Source of the DNA: Methylotenera_A sp031429035
GTDB taxonomy: Bacteria; Pseudomonadota; Gammaproteobacteria; Burkholderiales; Methylophilaceae
DNA: 6,081 bases
NCBI GenBank assembly: GCA_031429035.1
Contig: JANOYU010000104.1
Span: 1 to 6,081, forward strand
Direction: 5' to 3'
Positions within the stretch are counted from its first letter, which is position 1. Each line of letters begins with the position of its first letter. The notes beneath the pieces were generated by a model. The model was not told where the DNA came from and made no database searches. It saw nothing but the letters and a program-made list of their open reading frames with translations. Positions 1-5,561 of the stretch are shown one piece after another. The position numbers and the translations under genes are program-made.

Positions 1-539
1 CAATGGCAGCGATATTGGGTTTGGATGACGATGTTGTATGCGCTGTTTGCGCAGAAGCGGCGCAAGGCGAGGTATGCGAAGCAGTGAATTTTAACTCGCC
101 CGGCCAAGTAGTGATTGCAGGCAACAAAGCGGCGGTAGAGCGCGGCATGGAGTTAGCAAAGGCAAAAGGCGCAAAACGTGCGCTGCCTTTGCCTGTTAGC
201 GTGCCTTCACATTGCGCGTTAATGCGCCCAGCAGCTGAAAAACTGGCTGAATACTTAAAAAGTGTAAGCATAATTACGCCGCAAGTTCCTGTGATTCATA
301 ATGCAGACGTAGTTTCATACAATGATTCAGCACAAATTAAAGACGCATTAGTGCGCCAACTGTATTCGCCAGTGCGTTGGGTAGAAACGGTGCAAGCGAT
401 TCATGCGCTTGGCATCACCAATGCTGCGGAATGTGGGCCGGGTAAAGTATTGGCAGGCCTTACAAAAAGAATTGTTGCCGAGTTGCCATGTGTTGCGTTA
501 ACCAGCAATGAATCAGTACAAGAATTTATAAATCAATAG
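1..539 (+). CDS. fabD: Malonyl-CoA:ACP transacylase, 3' part (5' end outside window)
   Basis: FabD transfers malonate from CoA to the phosphopantetheine arm of acyl carrier protein in the cytoplasm, supplying the extender unit for fatty-acid synthesis. The frame is open from the window edge. The first ATG (position 3) is internal, because the MAAILGLDD stretch lies well inside known FabD proteins and the GHSLGE nucleophile-serine motif is missing upstream. The 178 visible residues are roughly the last 57% of a protein of about 310. Counting from that Met, I see the catalytic His in VPSHCALMRP (H70), the conserved Gln in the QLYSPVRW motif (Q119) and the C-terminal ECGPGKVL motif (143-150). 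It is followed 17 bp later by fabG, as in many fab operons. Identification is firm; the only gap is the unseen N-terminal part. Confidence 0.96.
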   Translation, partial: MAAILGLDDDVVCAVCAEAAQGEVCEAVNFNSPGQVVIAGNKAAVERGMELAKAKGAKRALPLPVSVPSHCALMRPAAEKLAEYLKSVSIITPQVPVIHNADVVSYNDSAQIKDALVRQLYSPVRWVETVQAIHALGITNAAECGPGKVLAGLTKRIVAELPCVALTSNESVQEFINQ

Positions 540-556
540 CTTATAAGGTTTATTTC

Positions 557-1327
557 ATGTCAAATATTGAAAATTTAGCAGGGTCGAGTTTAATGAATCA
601 GGTCGCTTTAGTGACGGGCGCCAGCCGCGGCATAGGTGCGGCAATTGCACAAGAGCTAGGTAAGCAGGGTGCAATGGTCATCGGCACTGCAACTAGCGCA
701 GGCGGCGCAGAAAATATCAACGCTTCGCTAAAAGCTGCCAACATAAGCGGCATGGGCATTGCGCTAGACGTGAATGATGCTGCGCAGATTGAAGCTGTTT
801 TGGCTGAAATTACCAGCAAATTTGGTGAAATTTCAATTTTGGTAAACAACGCAGGCATTACCAAAGACACTTTACTCATGCGCATGAAGGCCGAAGATTG
901 GGATAGCGTTATTTCAACCAATCTAAGCTCGGTCTATCGCATGAGCCAAGCAGTATTGCGGCCTATGATGAAAGCTAGAACTGGCCGTATTATCAGCATT
1001 TCTAGCGTAGTTGGCCACATGGGCAATGCAGGCCAAACCAACTATGCAGCGGCTAAAGCGGGCATGGCAGGCTTTACTAAATCGCTAGCGGCCGAAGTTG
1101 GCTCGCGCAATATTACGGTGAATTGCGTGGCACCTGGCTTTATTGATACTGACATGACGGCCGAACTGCCAGAAGCCATTAAAACCAAAATGTTAGAGAA
1201 TGTGCCGCTAGGGCGCTTGGGTAATGTGAATGAAATTGCTGCCACAGTGGCGTTTTTAGCCAGCCCCAGCGCTGCTTATATAACTGGCGAAACTATTCAT
1301 GTGAATGGCGGCATGTATAGCGCCTAA
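557..1327 (+). CDS. fabG: 3-oxoacyl-ACP reductase
   Basis: FabG is the NADPH-dependent short-chain dehydrogenase/reductase that reduces 3-oxoacyl-ACP to 3-hydroxyacyl-ACP, the first reduction of each elongation cycle. The 256-residue product shows the cofactor motif TGASRGIG (20-27), NNAG (97-100), and the Asn-Ser-Tyr-Lys catalytic set at N122, S150, Y163 and K167 (YAAAK), plus the C-terminal HVNGGMY typical of FabG. These catalytic positions are each 12 higher than in the 244-residue E. coli enzyme. Start choice: ATG 557 has AAGG at 545-548, 8 bp upstream. An in-frame ATG at 593 (Met13) would give exactly 244 residues and has only a weaker GGG-containing upstream site. I prefer 557. It lies 17 bp after fabD and probably shares its transcript. 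Confidence 0.97.
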   Translation: MSNIENLAGSSLMNQVALVTGASRGIGAAIAQELGKQGAMVIGTATSAGGAENINASLKAANISGMGIALDVNDAAQIEAVLAEITSKFGEISILVNNAGITKDTLLMRMKAEDWDSVISTNLSSVYRMSQAVLRPMMKARTGRIISISSVVGHMGNAGQTNYAAAKAGMAGFTKSLAAEVGSRNITVNCVAPGFIDTDMTAELPEAIKTKMLENVPLGRLGNVNEIAATVAFLASPSAAYITGETIHVNGGMYSA

Positions 1328-1365
1328 AATATAGTTTATGCATTAAATTATTTTTGTAACTTTTT

Positions 1366-1393
1366 TTGTATTCTTGTATAGTTTTGATAGAAT
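1366..1393 (+). promoter_or_regulatory. Candidate sigma-70 promoter for acpP
   Basis: The AT-rich gap between fabG and acpP contains TTGTAT (1366-1371) as a possible -35 and TAGAAT (1388-1393, five of six consensus bases) as a -10, separated by 16 bp. Transcription would start near 1400, leaving a leader of about 40 bases. An independent promoter fits the need for far more ACP than for the enzymes. The -35 is poor, so this is a sequence-based prediction only. Confidence 0.5.
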
Positions 1394-1437
1394 ACGCACT
1401 TAGCTGAAGAGCTAATTTCAATTAAAGGGGTAAATAG

Positions 1438-1674
1438 ATGTCTGACATCGAACAACGTGTTAAAAAAATTGTTGCCGAACAACTTGGCGCAGCAGAAGCA
1501 GATGTTAAAAACGCATCATCATTTGTAGATGATTTAGGTGCAGATTCGCTAGACACTGTAGAGCTAGTAATGGCGCTAGAGGAAGAATTTGACTGCGAGA
1601 TTCCAGATGAAGAAGCAGAAAAAATCACCACCGTGCAATTAGCCATTGATTATATCAATACAAACCTCAAATAA
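1438..1674 (+). CDS. acpP: Acyl carrier protein
   Basis: AcpP carries growing acyl chains as thioesters on a 4'-phosphopantetheine arm and interacts with every enzyme of type II fatty-acid synthesis as well as with acyltransferases for phospholipid and lipid A. The product is 78 residues, the same length as E. coli AcpP. It carries the attachment motif GADSLDTVEL with the modified serine at S37 (S36 in mature numbering), followed by the acidic recognition helix (VMALEEEF) and the conserved C-terminal part EIPDEEAEKITTVQ. The start has a strong ribosome binding site, AGGGG at 1426-1430, 7 bp before ATG. It sits between fabG and fabF, with its own candidate promoter upstream and a hairpin downstream, an arrangement that would allow very high expression relative to the neighbours. 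Confidence 0.98.
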   Translation: MSDIEQRVKKIVAEQLGAAEADVKNASSFVDDLGADSLDTVELVMALEEEFDCEIPDEEAEKITTVQLAIDYINTNLK

Positions 1675-1683
1675 ATTCAAACT

Positions 1684-1709
1684 TCAGCCCTCCAAAAGAG
1701 GGCTGATTT
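1684..1709 (+). terminator. Hairpin between acpP and fabF (terminator or attenuator)
   Basis: TCAGCCCTC (1684-1692) and GAGGGCTGA (1698-1706) form a perfect 9-bp stem with a 5-base CAAAA loop, followed by only three T residues before C (TTTCTAAT). The stem is strong but the T tract is short, so partial termination or mRNA 3'-end stabilisation is more likely than full stop. This would give abundant acpP message and less read-through into fabF. Confidence 0.7.
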
Positions 1710-1743
1710 CTAATAAGCTTTATACATTTAAAAGCGCGCAAAC

Positions 1744-2994
1744 ATGACCACTAAACCTCTTGATTCAAAGCGGCGAGTTGTAATTACAGGCTTAGGCGTA
1801 GTTTCGCCTGTTGGCATTGGCACGCAAACCACTTGGGATAATCTTATTAAGGGCCAATCGGGCATTGCGCGTATTACGCATTTCGACCCGACCGAATTCA
1901 GCTCGCAAATTGCAGGCGAAGTGAAAAACTTTAATGTAGAAGATTATCTAAGTGCCAAAGAAGCGCGCCGAATGGATAAATTCATCCAATTTGGCTTAGT
2001 AGCAGGCATAGAGGCATTTAAAGATTCTGGTATTGAAGTGACTGAGCAAAATGCTGAGCGCATTGGCGTTTCCATTGGCTCTGGCATTGGCGGCATTGGC
2101 TATATTGAAACCACCAAAGTCACTTATGACGAAGGCGGGCCGCGTAAAATCTCGCCGTTTTTCATACCCGGCACCATTATTAATATGATTTCTGGCAATT
2201 TAAGCATTATGTTTGGCTTAAAAGGCCCAAATGTAGCGATTGTCACCGCTTGCACCACTGGCACGCATAGCATTGGTGATGCCGCGCGCATGATTGAATA
2301 TGGCGATGCCGATGTGATGGTGGCAGGTGGCGCAGAAGCAGCGATTACTGAGCTTTCTGTCGGCGGTTTTGCTTCTGCTCGCGCACTATCTAACCGCAAT
2401 GATGACCCTGCAACTGCAAGTCGCCCGTGGGATAAAGACCGCGATGGCTTTGTAATAGGCGAGGGCGCAGGCGTGATGGTGCTAGAAGAGTACGAGCACG
2501 CCAAAGCCCGAGGCGCACGTATTTATGCCGAGTTGAGCGGCTACGGCATGAGCGCCGACGCATTCCACATGACTGCTCCCAATATGGATGGCCCGCGCAG
2601 AAGCATGGTCAACGCGCTTAACAACGCAGGCATTAACCCAACCGACGTACAATTTATGAACGCGCACGGCACATCAACACCACTTGGCGATGCCAACGAA
2701 ACCAACGCGATTAAAGCGACTTTTGCTGATCACGCATACAAATTGGTCGTCAACTCCACAAAATCGATGACAGGCCACTTGCTAGGCGGCGCAGGCGGCT
2801 TAGAATCTGTGTTTACCGTGCTTTCTATTTACAATCAAGTTTCACCACCAACGATTAACATTTTCAACCAAGATCCAGAATGCGATTTAGATTATTGCGC
2901 CAATACTGCGCGAGATATGAAAATTACTTATGCACTGAAGAATAATTTTGGCTTTGGCGGAACTAATGGAAGTTTGGTTTTTAAGAAAATATAA
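1744..2994 (+). CDS. fabF: 3-oxoacyl-ACP synthase II (KAS II)
   Basis: FabF condenses malonyl-ACP with acyl-ACP in the elongation step of fatty-acid synthesis; in E. coli it also controls the temperature-dependent palmitoleate to cis-vaccenate extension. The 416-residue product matches the family length (about 413). The catalytic Cys is C170 in VTACTTGTHS, and the other members of the set are H308 (NAHGTSTPLGD), K340 (STKSMTGHLLG) and H345. It also has the GGAEAAITELSVGGF segment and the C-terminal NNFGFGGTNGSLVFKK glycine-rich motif. The start at 1744 is supported by the KRRVVITGLG N-terminus. No clear Shine-Dalgarno sequence precedes it (the upstream bases are AAAAGCGCGCAAAC), so translation may be weak. 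It is the last gene of the fab cluster here: the next base pairs run into a REP hairpin rather than pabC. Confidence 0.98.
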   Translation: MTTKPLDSKRRVVITGLGVVSPVGIGTQTTWDNLIKGQSGIARITHFDPTEFSSQIAGEVKNFNVEDYLSAKEARRMDKFIQFGLVAGIEAFKDSGIEVTEQNAERIGVSIGSGIGGIGYIETTKVTYDEGGPRKISPFFIPGTIINMISGNLSIMFGLKGPNVAIVTACTTGTHSIGDAARMIEYGDADVMVAGGAEAAITELSVGGFASARALSNRNDDPATASRPWDKDRDGFVIGEGAGVMVLEEYEHAKARGARIYAELSGYGMSADAFHMTAPNMDGPRRSMVNALNNAGINPTDVQFMNAHGTSTPLGDANETNAIKATFADHAYKLVVNSTKSMTGHLLGGAGGLESVFTVLSIYNQVSPPTINIFNQDPECDLDYCANTARDMKITYALKNNFGFGGTNGSLVFKKI

Positions 2995-3007
2995 AGCGGC
3001 AGTTTTT

Positions 3008-3040
3008 GTAGGGTGTGCAAAATGCTTTAATTTGCACACC
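3008..3040 (+). repeat. REP hairpin, left side of the RAYT gene
   Basis: GTAG (3008-3011) is followed by GGTGTGCAAA (3012-3021), a 9-base loop and the perfect complement TTTGCACACC (3031-3040). It begins 13 bp after the fabF stop codon, so it forms the end of the fabF transcript and could protect its 3' end. It has no T tract. Confidence 0.85.
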
Positions 3041-3067
3041 AGCTGCCAACAAAGCTAGTATAAGCAA

Positions 3068-3592
3068 ATGCCAAAATACATTCGCAGCCAGCTCGCAGGC
3101 GCCACTTACTTTTTTACGCTCACGCTGGCGCAACGTCAAACGCAATTTCTTACCGATAACATCCACTTATTGCGTCAAGCTTATCAGCGCGCAAATGCCT
3201 TGCACCCATTCACCACCGTCGCCATTTGCGTGTTGCCAGAACATCTTCATGCAATATGGCAAATGCCCTTGGATGATGGTGATTTTGCATTGCGTTGGCG
3301 CATGATTAAAAGCAATTTTTCGCGCCAGTTTAGTGCGAATAAAACACGCTCAAACAGCAAAATTAAACATCGCGAAAAAGGCATTTGGCAACGCAGATAT
3401 TGGGAGCATCAAATAAGAGATGAGATTGATTTACAACGCCATGTAGATTATATTCATTACAATCCAGTTAAACACGGATTAGTATGCCAAGTAAAAGATT
3501 GGCCGCACAGCACGTTTCACAAGCATGTGGTGCAAGGTGTTTATACAGAAAATTGGGGCGGTTTTGGTGATTCAGGCGCATTTGGTGAATAA
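3068..3592 (+). CDS. REP-associated tyrosine transposase (RAYT, Y1/HUH superfamily)
   Basis: RAYTs are single-copy relatives of IS200/IS605 TnpA that cut and join single-stranded REP hairpins with a catalytic tyrosine and are thought to spread REP sequences. The 174-residue product is close to the E. coli TnpA-REP length (165) and appears intact. It has a basic N-terminus with the TYFFTLTLAQR strand (13-23), the metal-binding HUH motif as H59-L-H61 in VLPEHLHAIW, the RWRMIKSNFSR segment (76-86), WQRRYWEHQIRDE (107-119), and VDYIHYNPVKHGLV (126-139) with the probable nucleophile Y128. The tail WPHSTFHKHVVQGVY also matches the family. No strong ribosome binding site is visible before 3068. Flanking GTAG hairpins support the assignment. 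The stop codon lies inside the start region of the next open frame (3525-4100). Confidence 0.9.
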   Translation: MPKYIRSQLAGATYFFTLTLAQRQTQFLTDNIHLLRQAYQRANALHPFTTVAICVLPEHLHAIWQMPLDDGDFALRWRMIKSNFSRQFSANKTRSNSKIKHREKGIWQRRYWEHQIRDEIDLQRHVDYIHYNPVKHGLVCQVKDWPHSTFHKHVVQGVYTENWGGFGDSGAFGE

Positions 3593-4100
3593 AAAATTAG
3601 ATAAACGGTGTGCAAATAACAAACCATTTGCACACCCTACGCTTGCTGGTAGCGAGGAAACTGCTAGAGAGGTTGAAGCGTTTCATCGGGGAGTTGAAAG
3701 TAACTTACATCTACTAGGGCGTTCTATTAAAGCGGGAGAGCCGGTAAAAAAATACAACTTTGCCGATGTGGGGTACAATTTTATGATAGCAAGTAATGGT
3801 ACTATTTATGAGGGTCGTTCTTTGCAGTTTGAAGCAGCGCATGTATTAGGTAAAAATCCAGGAAATATTGGTATTGCATTTTTGGGTGATTATTCAGATA
3901 ATCCTTTATCAAAAGCGCAGGTTATTTCAGCAGAAAAGTTAATACAAAAACTCAATGATGTTTACTCAATAAATAGTAGCGGAATAAAATCAAACTATAT
4001 TTATACACATGCACAATTTGACGCAAACAGGCTCAACGAGTTAGCCGGCGCTAAAAAACAAATTGCTGAAATTAGGGCAAAAATTTATAGTAATGATTGA
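3525..4100 (+). CDS. PGRP/Amidase_2 domain protein, N-terminus replaced by REP sequence (probably truncated)
   Basis: The recognisable part is a peptidoglycan-recognition/N-acetylmuramoyl-L-alanine amidase type 2 domain, a zinc fold that cuts between MurNAc and the stem peptide. Evidence is residues 80-123: ADVGYNFMIASNGTIYEGR, an Ala-Ala-His (H106) and NPGNIGIAFLGDY, all classic for the fold, plus a candidate second zinc ligand at H162 in YTHAQFD. The third ligand, usually Cys, is not seen; D166 may serve. The domain should start with a strand ending in I-H-H-T-A. Homology instead begins at LAGSEETAREVEAFHRG (from about 3642), immediately after the right REP. Residues 1-39 are RAYT 3' end and REP read in another frame. 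The true start is uncertain; GTG 3567 or 3585 are alternatives. Codons after 3640 are AT-rich compared with fabF. Probably a 5'-truncated gene, possibly revived as a fusion. Confidence 0.72.
   Translation: MWCKVFIQKIGAVLVIQAHLVNKKLDKRCANNKPFAHPTLAGSEETAREVEAFHRGVESNLHLLGRSIKAGEPVKKYNFADVGYNFMIASNGTIYEGRSLQFEAAHVLGKNPGNIGIAFLGDYSDNPLSKAQVISAEKLIQKLNDVYSINSSGIKSNYIYTHAQFDANRLNELAGAKKQIAEIRAKIYSND
3607..3640 (-). repeat. REP hairpin, right side of the RAYT gene
   Basis: Read on the - strand this is GTAG (complement of 3637-3640) followed by GGTGTGCAAAT (3636-3626), an 8-base loop and the perfect complement ATTTGCACACC (3617-3607): an 11-bp stem. It is the inverse partner of the repeat at 3008-3040 and it overlaps the reading frame of the downstream amidase-like gene. 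Confidence 0.85.
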
Positions 4101-4618
4101 TGGGGTTTCCAATTAAATTCAAGATAAAACATATTCTTAAACTGTGTGGAATAGGCCTAATTTCATATTTTGTTTACATATATGTGTTTTACTTCCATAT
4201 GGGTCCAAATGATTATGCGACTTTGGTACGAGTGATGCCTATCTCATTTAGCAAGGTTTATCTTGATACTTTGTTTACCAACTTAAATAAAGACGTAATG
4301 TATGCGCCGTTAATCGGATCGATGGATGCAATACAAAATAGCTTAATTAGCAACGATAACTTTCATGAAGATTTTGATTTTTATAGATTGTTACCTTTGC
4401 TAAATGACAAAATTTACTATGAGCCAATTCCTGCATTAGCTTGCAATTTATTACTTCTAAATAATGATTTGACTGTATTTAAAGCTATGTCAAAGAAAAA
4501 TGGAGAAGATAAGATTTCCTGGGGACGTTGTGTCACTGGAGGTATGGTTAGAGTCAAAGAGGTATGGCCTAATAGATACGAAGCAATTCGAAAAAATTTT
4601 AAATCAATGGGGTCATAA
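4100..4618 (+). CDS. Single-pass membrane protein of unknown function
   Basis: I do not recognise this family. The 172-residue product from ATG 4100 has a lysine-rich N-terminus (K6, K8, K10, K14) followed by one hydrophobic segment at about residues 12-32 rich in Ile, Tyr, Phe and Val. The rest is soluble and mixed. The positive-inside rule predicts the bulk (35-172) to face the periplasm, and its two cysteines, C115 and C144, could form a disulfide. The start overlaps the stop of the amidase-like gene (TGATG, 4098-4102), which suggests translational coupling; a TTG one codon earlier (4097) is also possible. The last residues (SMGS and stop) are encoded by a copy of the AATGGGGTCA repeat, so the original C-terminus may have been lost. 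Coupling to a peptidoglycan amidase makes an immunity-type role conceivable, but this is inference. Confidence 0.65.
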   Translation: MGFPIKFKIKHILKLCGIGLISYFVYIYVFYFHMGPNDYATLVRVMPISFSKVYLDTLFTNLNKDVMYAPLIGSMDAIQNSLISNDNFHEDFDFYRLLPLLNDKIYYEPIPALACNLLLLNNDLTVFKAMSKKNGEDKISWGRCVTGGMVRVKEVWPNRYEAIRKNFKSMGS

Positions 4619-4638
4619 TGCACCAATAAATGGGGTCA
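4606..4638 (+). repeat. Two tandem AATGGGGTCA motifs
   Basis: AATGGGGTCA occurs at 4606-4615 and again at 4629-4638, 23 bp apart. The first copy supplies the stop region of the membrane-protein gene. The second is the beginning of the longer direct repeat at 4625-4649. Confidence 0.7.
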
Positions 4639-4649
4639 GACACGATTAA
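4625..4649 (+). repeat. Left 25-bp direct repeat flanking mqsRA
   Basis: The core reads TGGGGTCAGACACGATTAA (4631-4649). It matches 5605-5629 at 23 of 25 positions in the same orientation. The two copies are 980 bp apart and enclose the second REP pair and the whole mqsRA operon. The bases between here and 4854 (236 bp) contain only repeats and no convincing gene. Confidence 0.8.
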
Positions 4650-4667
4650 TTTGACTTAATTTAGCCC

Positions 4668-4702
4668 GTAGGTTGGGGTGAATCGGTTTTATAAACCCCA
4701 AC
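4668..4702 (+). repeat. REP hairpin of a second family, left copy
   Basis: GTAG (4668-4671) followed by GTTGGGGT (4672-4679) and its perfect complement ACCCCAAC (4695-4702), with a 15-base loop. It has the same GTAG-plus-palindrome design as the RAYT-flanking repeats but a different stem, so it would belong to another RAYT type not seen in this window. Confidence 0.7.
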
Positions 4703-4714
4703 ACTTTTCACATC

Positions 4715-4746
4715 GTTGGGGTTCGCTACACTCACCACCAACCTAC
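4715..4746 (-). repeat. REP hairpin of the second family, right copy (inverted)
   Basis: On the - strand this reads GTAG (complement of 4743-4746), then GTTGG and GGTGAG, and closes with AACCCCAAC (complement of 4715-4723). The stem carries one extra T compared with the left copy. It is inverted relative to 4668-4702 with 12 bp between them, the arrangement of a BIME-like REP doublet. It lies about 110 bp downstream of the mqsA stop and could act as the end of that transcript. Confidence 0.65.
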
Positions 4747-4854
4747 AAAATCATTCGGGGATAGGCGCTACAAAACCTCCATTTTCACCACATTTAAACG
4801 CTTTGACACATGCTCTACAGCCAAATATCCATGCGCATTGCAGGCTTGCTTGTT

Positions 4855-5256
4855 TTAAGCTGCTTTAACTTCCGATAATAAATCAGGATGCTTATTAAGC
4901 ACTTTTAACAATTTAACCAAAGCGAGTGGTGGTTTTGTTTTACCGTTTTCGTACCTTGAAAACGCATTCACCCCTCCGCCAAAAATCTCTGCTGCCTCGC
5001 GTTGGTCTAAAGCTAACTTTTTACGTACTGAGACAATAAACGCGGGATCAACCATCGCGGCGTTGACTTGCTGATTAAATGCCAACATTAAAGTACTGGC
5101 ACGCGCTGACTCTGTTGCATCTAATATATGCTCGCCGCACGCAGTACAAAACTCACCTTTAATTTGTGGCAATATAGTGAGTTCACCTTTGTATAGGTAA
5201 GGCGTATCACGGGTATCTGCGACCAGTTCCGCGTTATTGCAAATAGGACATTGCAT
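4855..5256 (-). CDS. mqsA: MqsA antitoxin (zinc-binding, HTH transcriptional repressor)
   Basis: MqsA neutralises the MqsR ribonuclease and represses its own operon. The 133-residue product has the two-domain layout of E. coli MqsA (131). The N-terminal zinc domain has C3, C6, C37 and C40 at exactly the E. coli positions, with the DTRDTPYLYKGE segment between. The C-terminal XRE-type helix-turn-helix includes FIVSVRKKLALDQREAAEIF and GGGVNAFSRYENG, with DNA-contacting N97 and R101 at the same numbers. The start has a very good Shine-Dalgarno, AAGGAG (complement of 5265-5270), 8 bases before ATG and located inside the 3' end of mqsR. Only 2 bp separate the mqsR stop from this start, so the two are co-transcribed. 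The reading frame stays open for 28 codons beyond the stop (see findings). Confidence 0.96.
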   Translation of the reverse strand: MQCPICNNAELVADTRDTPYLYKGELTILPQIKGEFCTACGEHILDATESARASTLMLAFNQQVNAAMVDPAFIVSVRKKLALDQREAAEIFGGGVNAFSRYENGKTKPPLALVKLLKVLNKHPDLLSEVKAA

Positions 5257-5258
5257 AT

Positions 5259-5555
5259 TTATAACTCCTTAAAAGAAACAATTAACACATCATCAATCAC
5301 CGTGAGCTTAATATACGCCTCGCCCGATGCTGTTTTGGCATGGTAAACATCTTGCCAAACTTGGTGGTTACTATGCGTGGTCATACTTTTATAAAAATCT
5401 TTCATTGTTAAGCTGGTAATAATGGTAAGCATGCCATCAAAGCTAATTTGTAAAGCACTTGCCCCAGACAATGCAGAAAACGTGCTACGCACTTTACCTT
5501 CTTTAATGTGCGATTTAAGAACCGATAACGGACAGTGAGGCGTGCGCTTTTCCAT
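5259..5555 (-). CDS. mqsR: MqsR toxin (ribosome-independent mRNA interferase)
   Basis: MqsR is a RelE-fold endoribonuclease that cuts free mRNA mainly at GCU and arrests growth when MqsA is lost. The 98-residue product has the same length as E. coli MqsR and begins with the same MEKRTPH. The active-site residues K56, Q68, Y81 and K96 are all present at identical positions (DFYKSMTT, VWQDVY, EAYIKLTVI, VSFKEL), so it appears intact. Toxin-first order (mqsR before mqsA) is the unusual arrangement typical of this family. No Shine-Dalgarno sequence precedes ATG 5555 (upstream bases TATAGCCAG), in contrast to mqsA. The candidate promoter lies so close that the transcript may begin at or near the ATG. 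The gene is divergent from pabC. Confidence 0.96.
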   Translation of the reverse strand: MEKRTPHCPLSVLKSHIKEGKVRSTFSALSGASALQISFDGMLTIITSLTMKDFYKSMTTHSNHQVWQDVYHAKTASGEAYIKLTVIDDVLIVSFKEL

Positions 5556-5561
5556 CTGGCT

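Larger units (their letters stand above)
3008..3640 (+). mobile_element. RAYT element: REP-associated tyrosine transposase with flanking inverted REPs
   Basis: The unit consists of one transposase gene (3068-3592) bounded by two hairpin repeats in inverted orientation. Both begin with GTAG at the outer edge: GTAG at 3008-3011 on the + strand and its complement CTAC at 3637-3640. The outer 14 bases GTAGGGTGTGCAAA are exactly repeated in inverse at 3627-3640. A GTAG tetranucleotide followed by a palindrome is the known hallmark of REP sequences that belong to RAYT genes. Such units usually stay in place while the enzyme moves REP copies. No target-site duplication was searched for, since this family is not expected to make one. 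Confidence 0.8.

Noticed and set aside
598..921. Open frame on the - strand within fabG (107 codons)
   Set aside because: It is fully antisense to a firmly identified fabG and its product is a low-complexity Ala/Ser/Met-rich sequence with no family features; it results from codon bias on the other strand.
2124..2667. Two overlapping - strand open frames inside fabF
   Set aside because: They lie opposite conserved FabF catalytic segments and their translations resemble no known protein.
3012..3040. Left REP hairpin as a classical terminator of fabF
   Set aside because: The stem is good but no T tract follows (next bases AGCTGCC), so intrinsic termination is not supported; it may still protect the mRNA end.
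3015..3305. + strand open frame overlapping the RAYT gene in another frame
   Set aside because: It begins inside the left REP loop region and overlaps the RAYT frame that carries all the conserved motifs; the product has no recognisable features.
3008..4746. Repeated hairpins as a CRISPR array
   Set aside because: Only isolated inverted pairs are present, of two different sequences and with no regular spacers; GTAG edges and the RAYT gene identify them as REP sequences.
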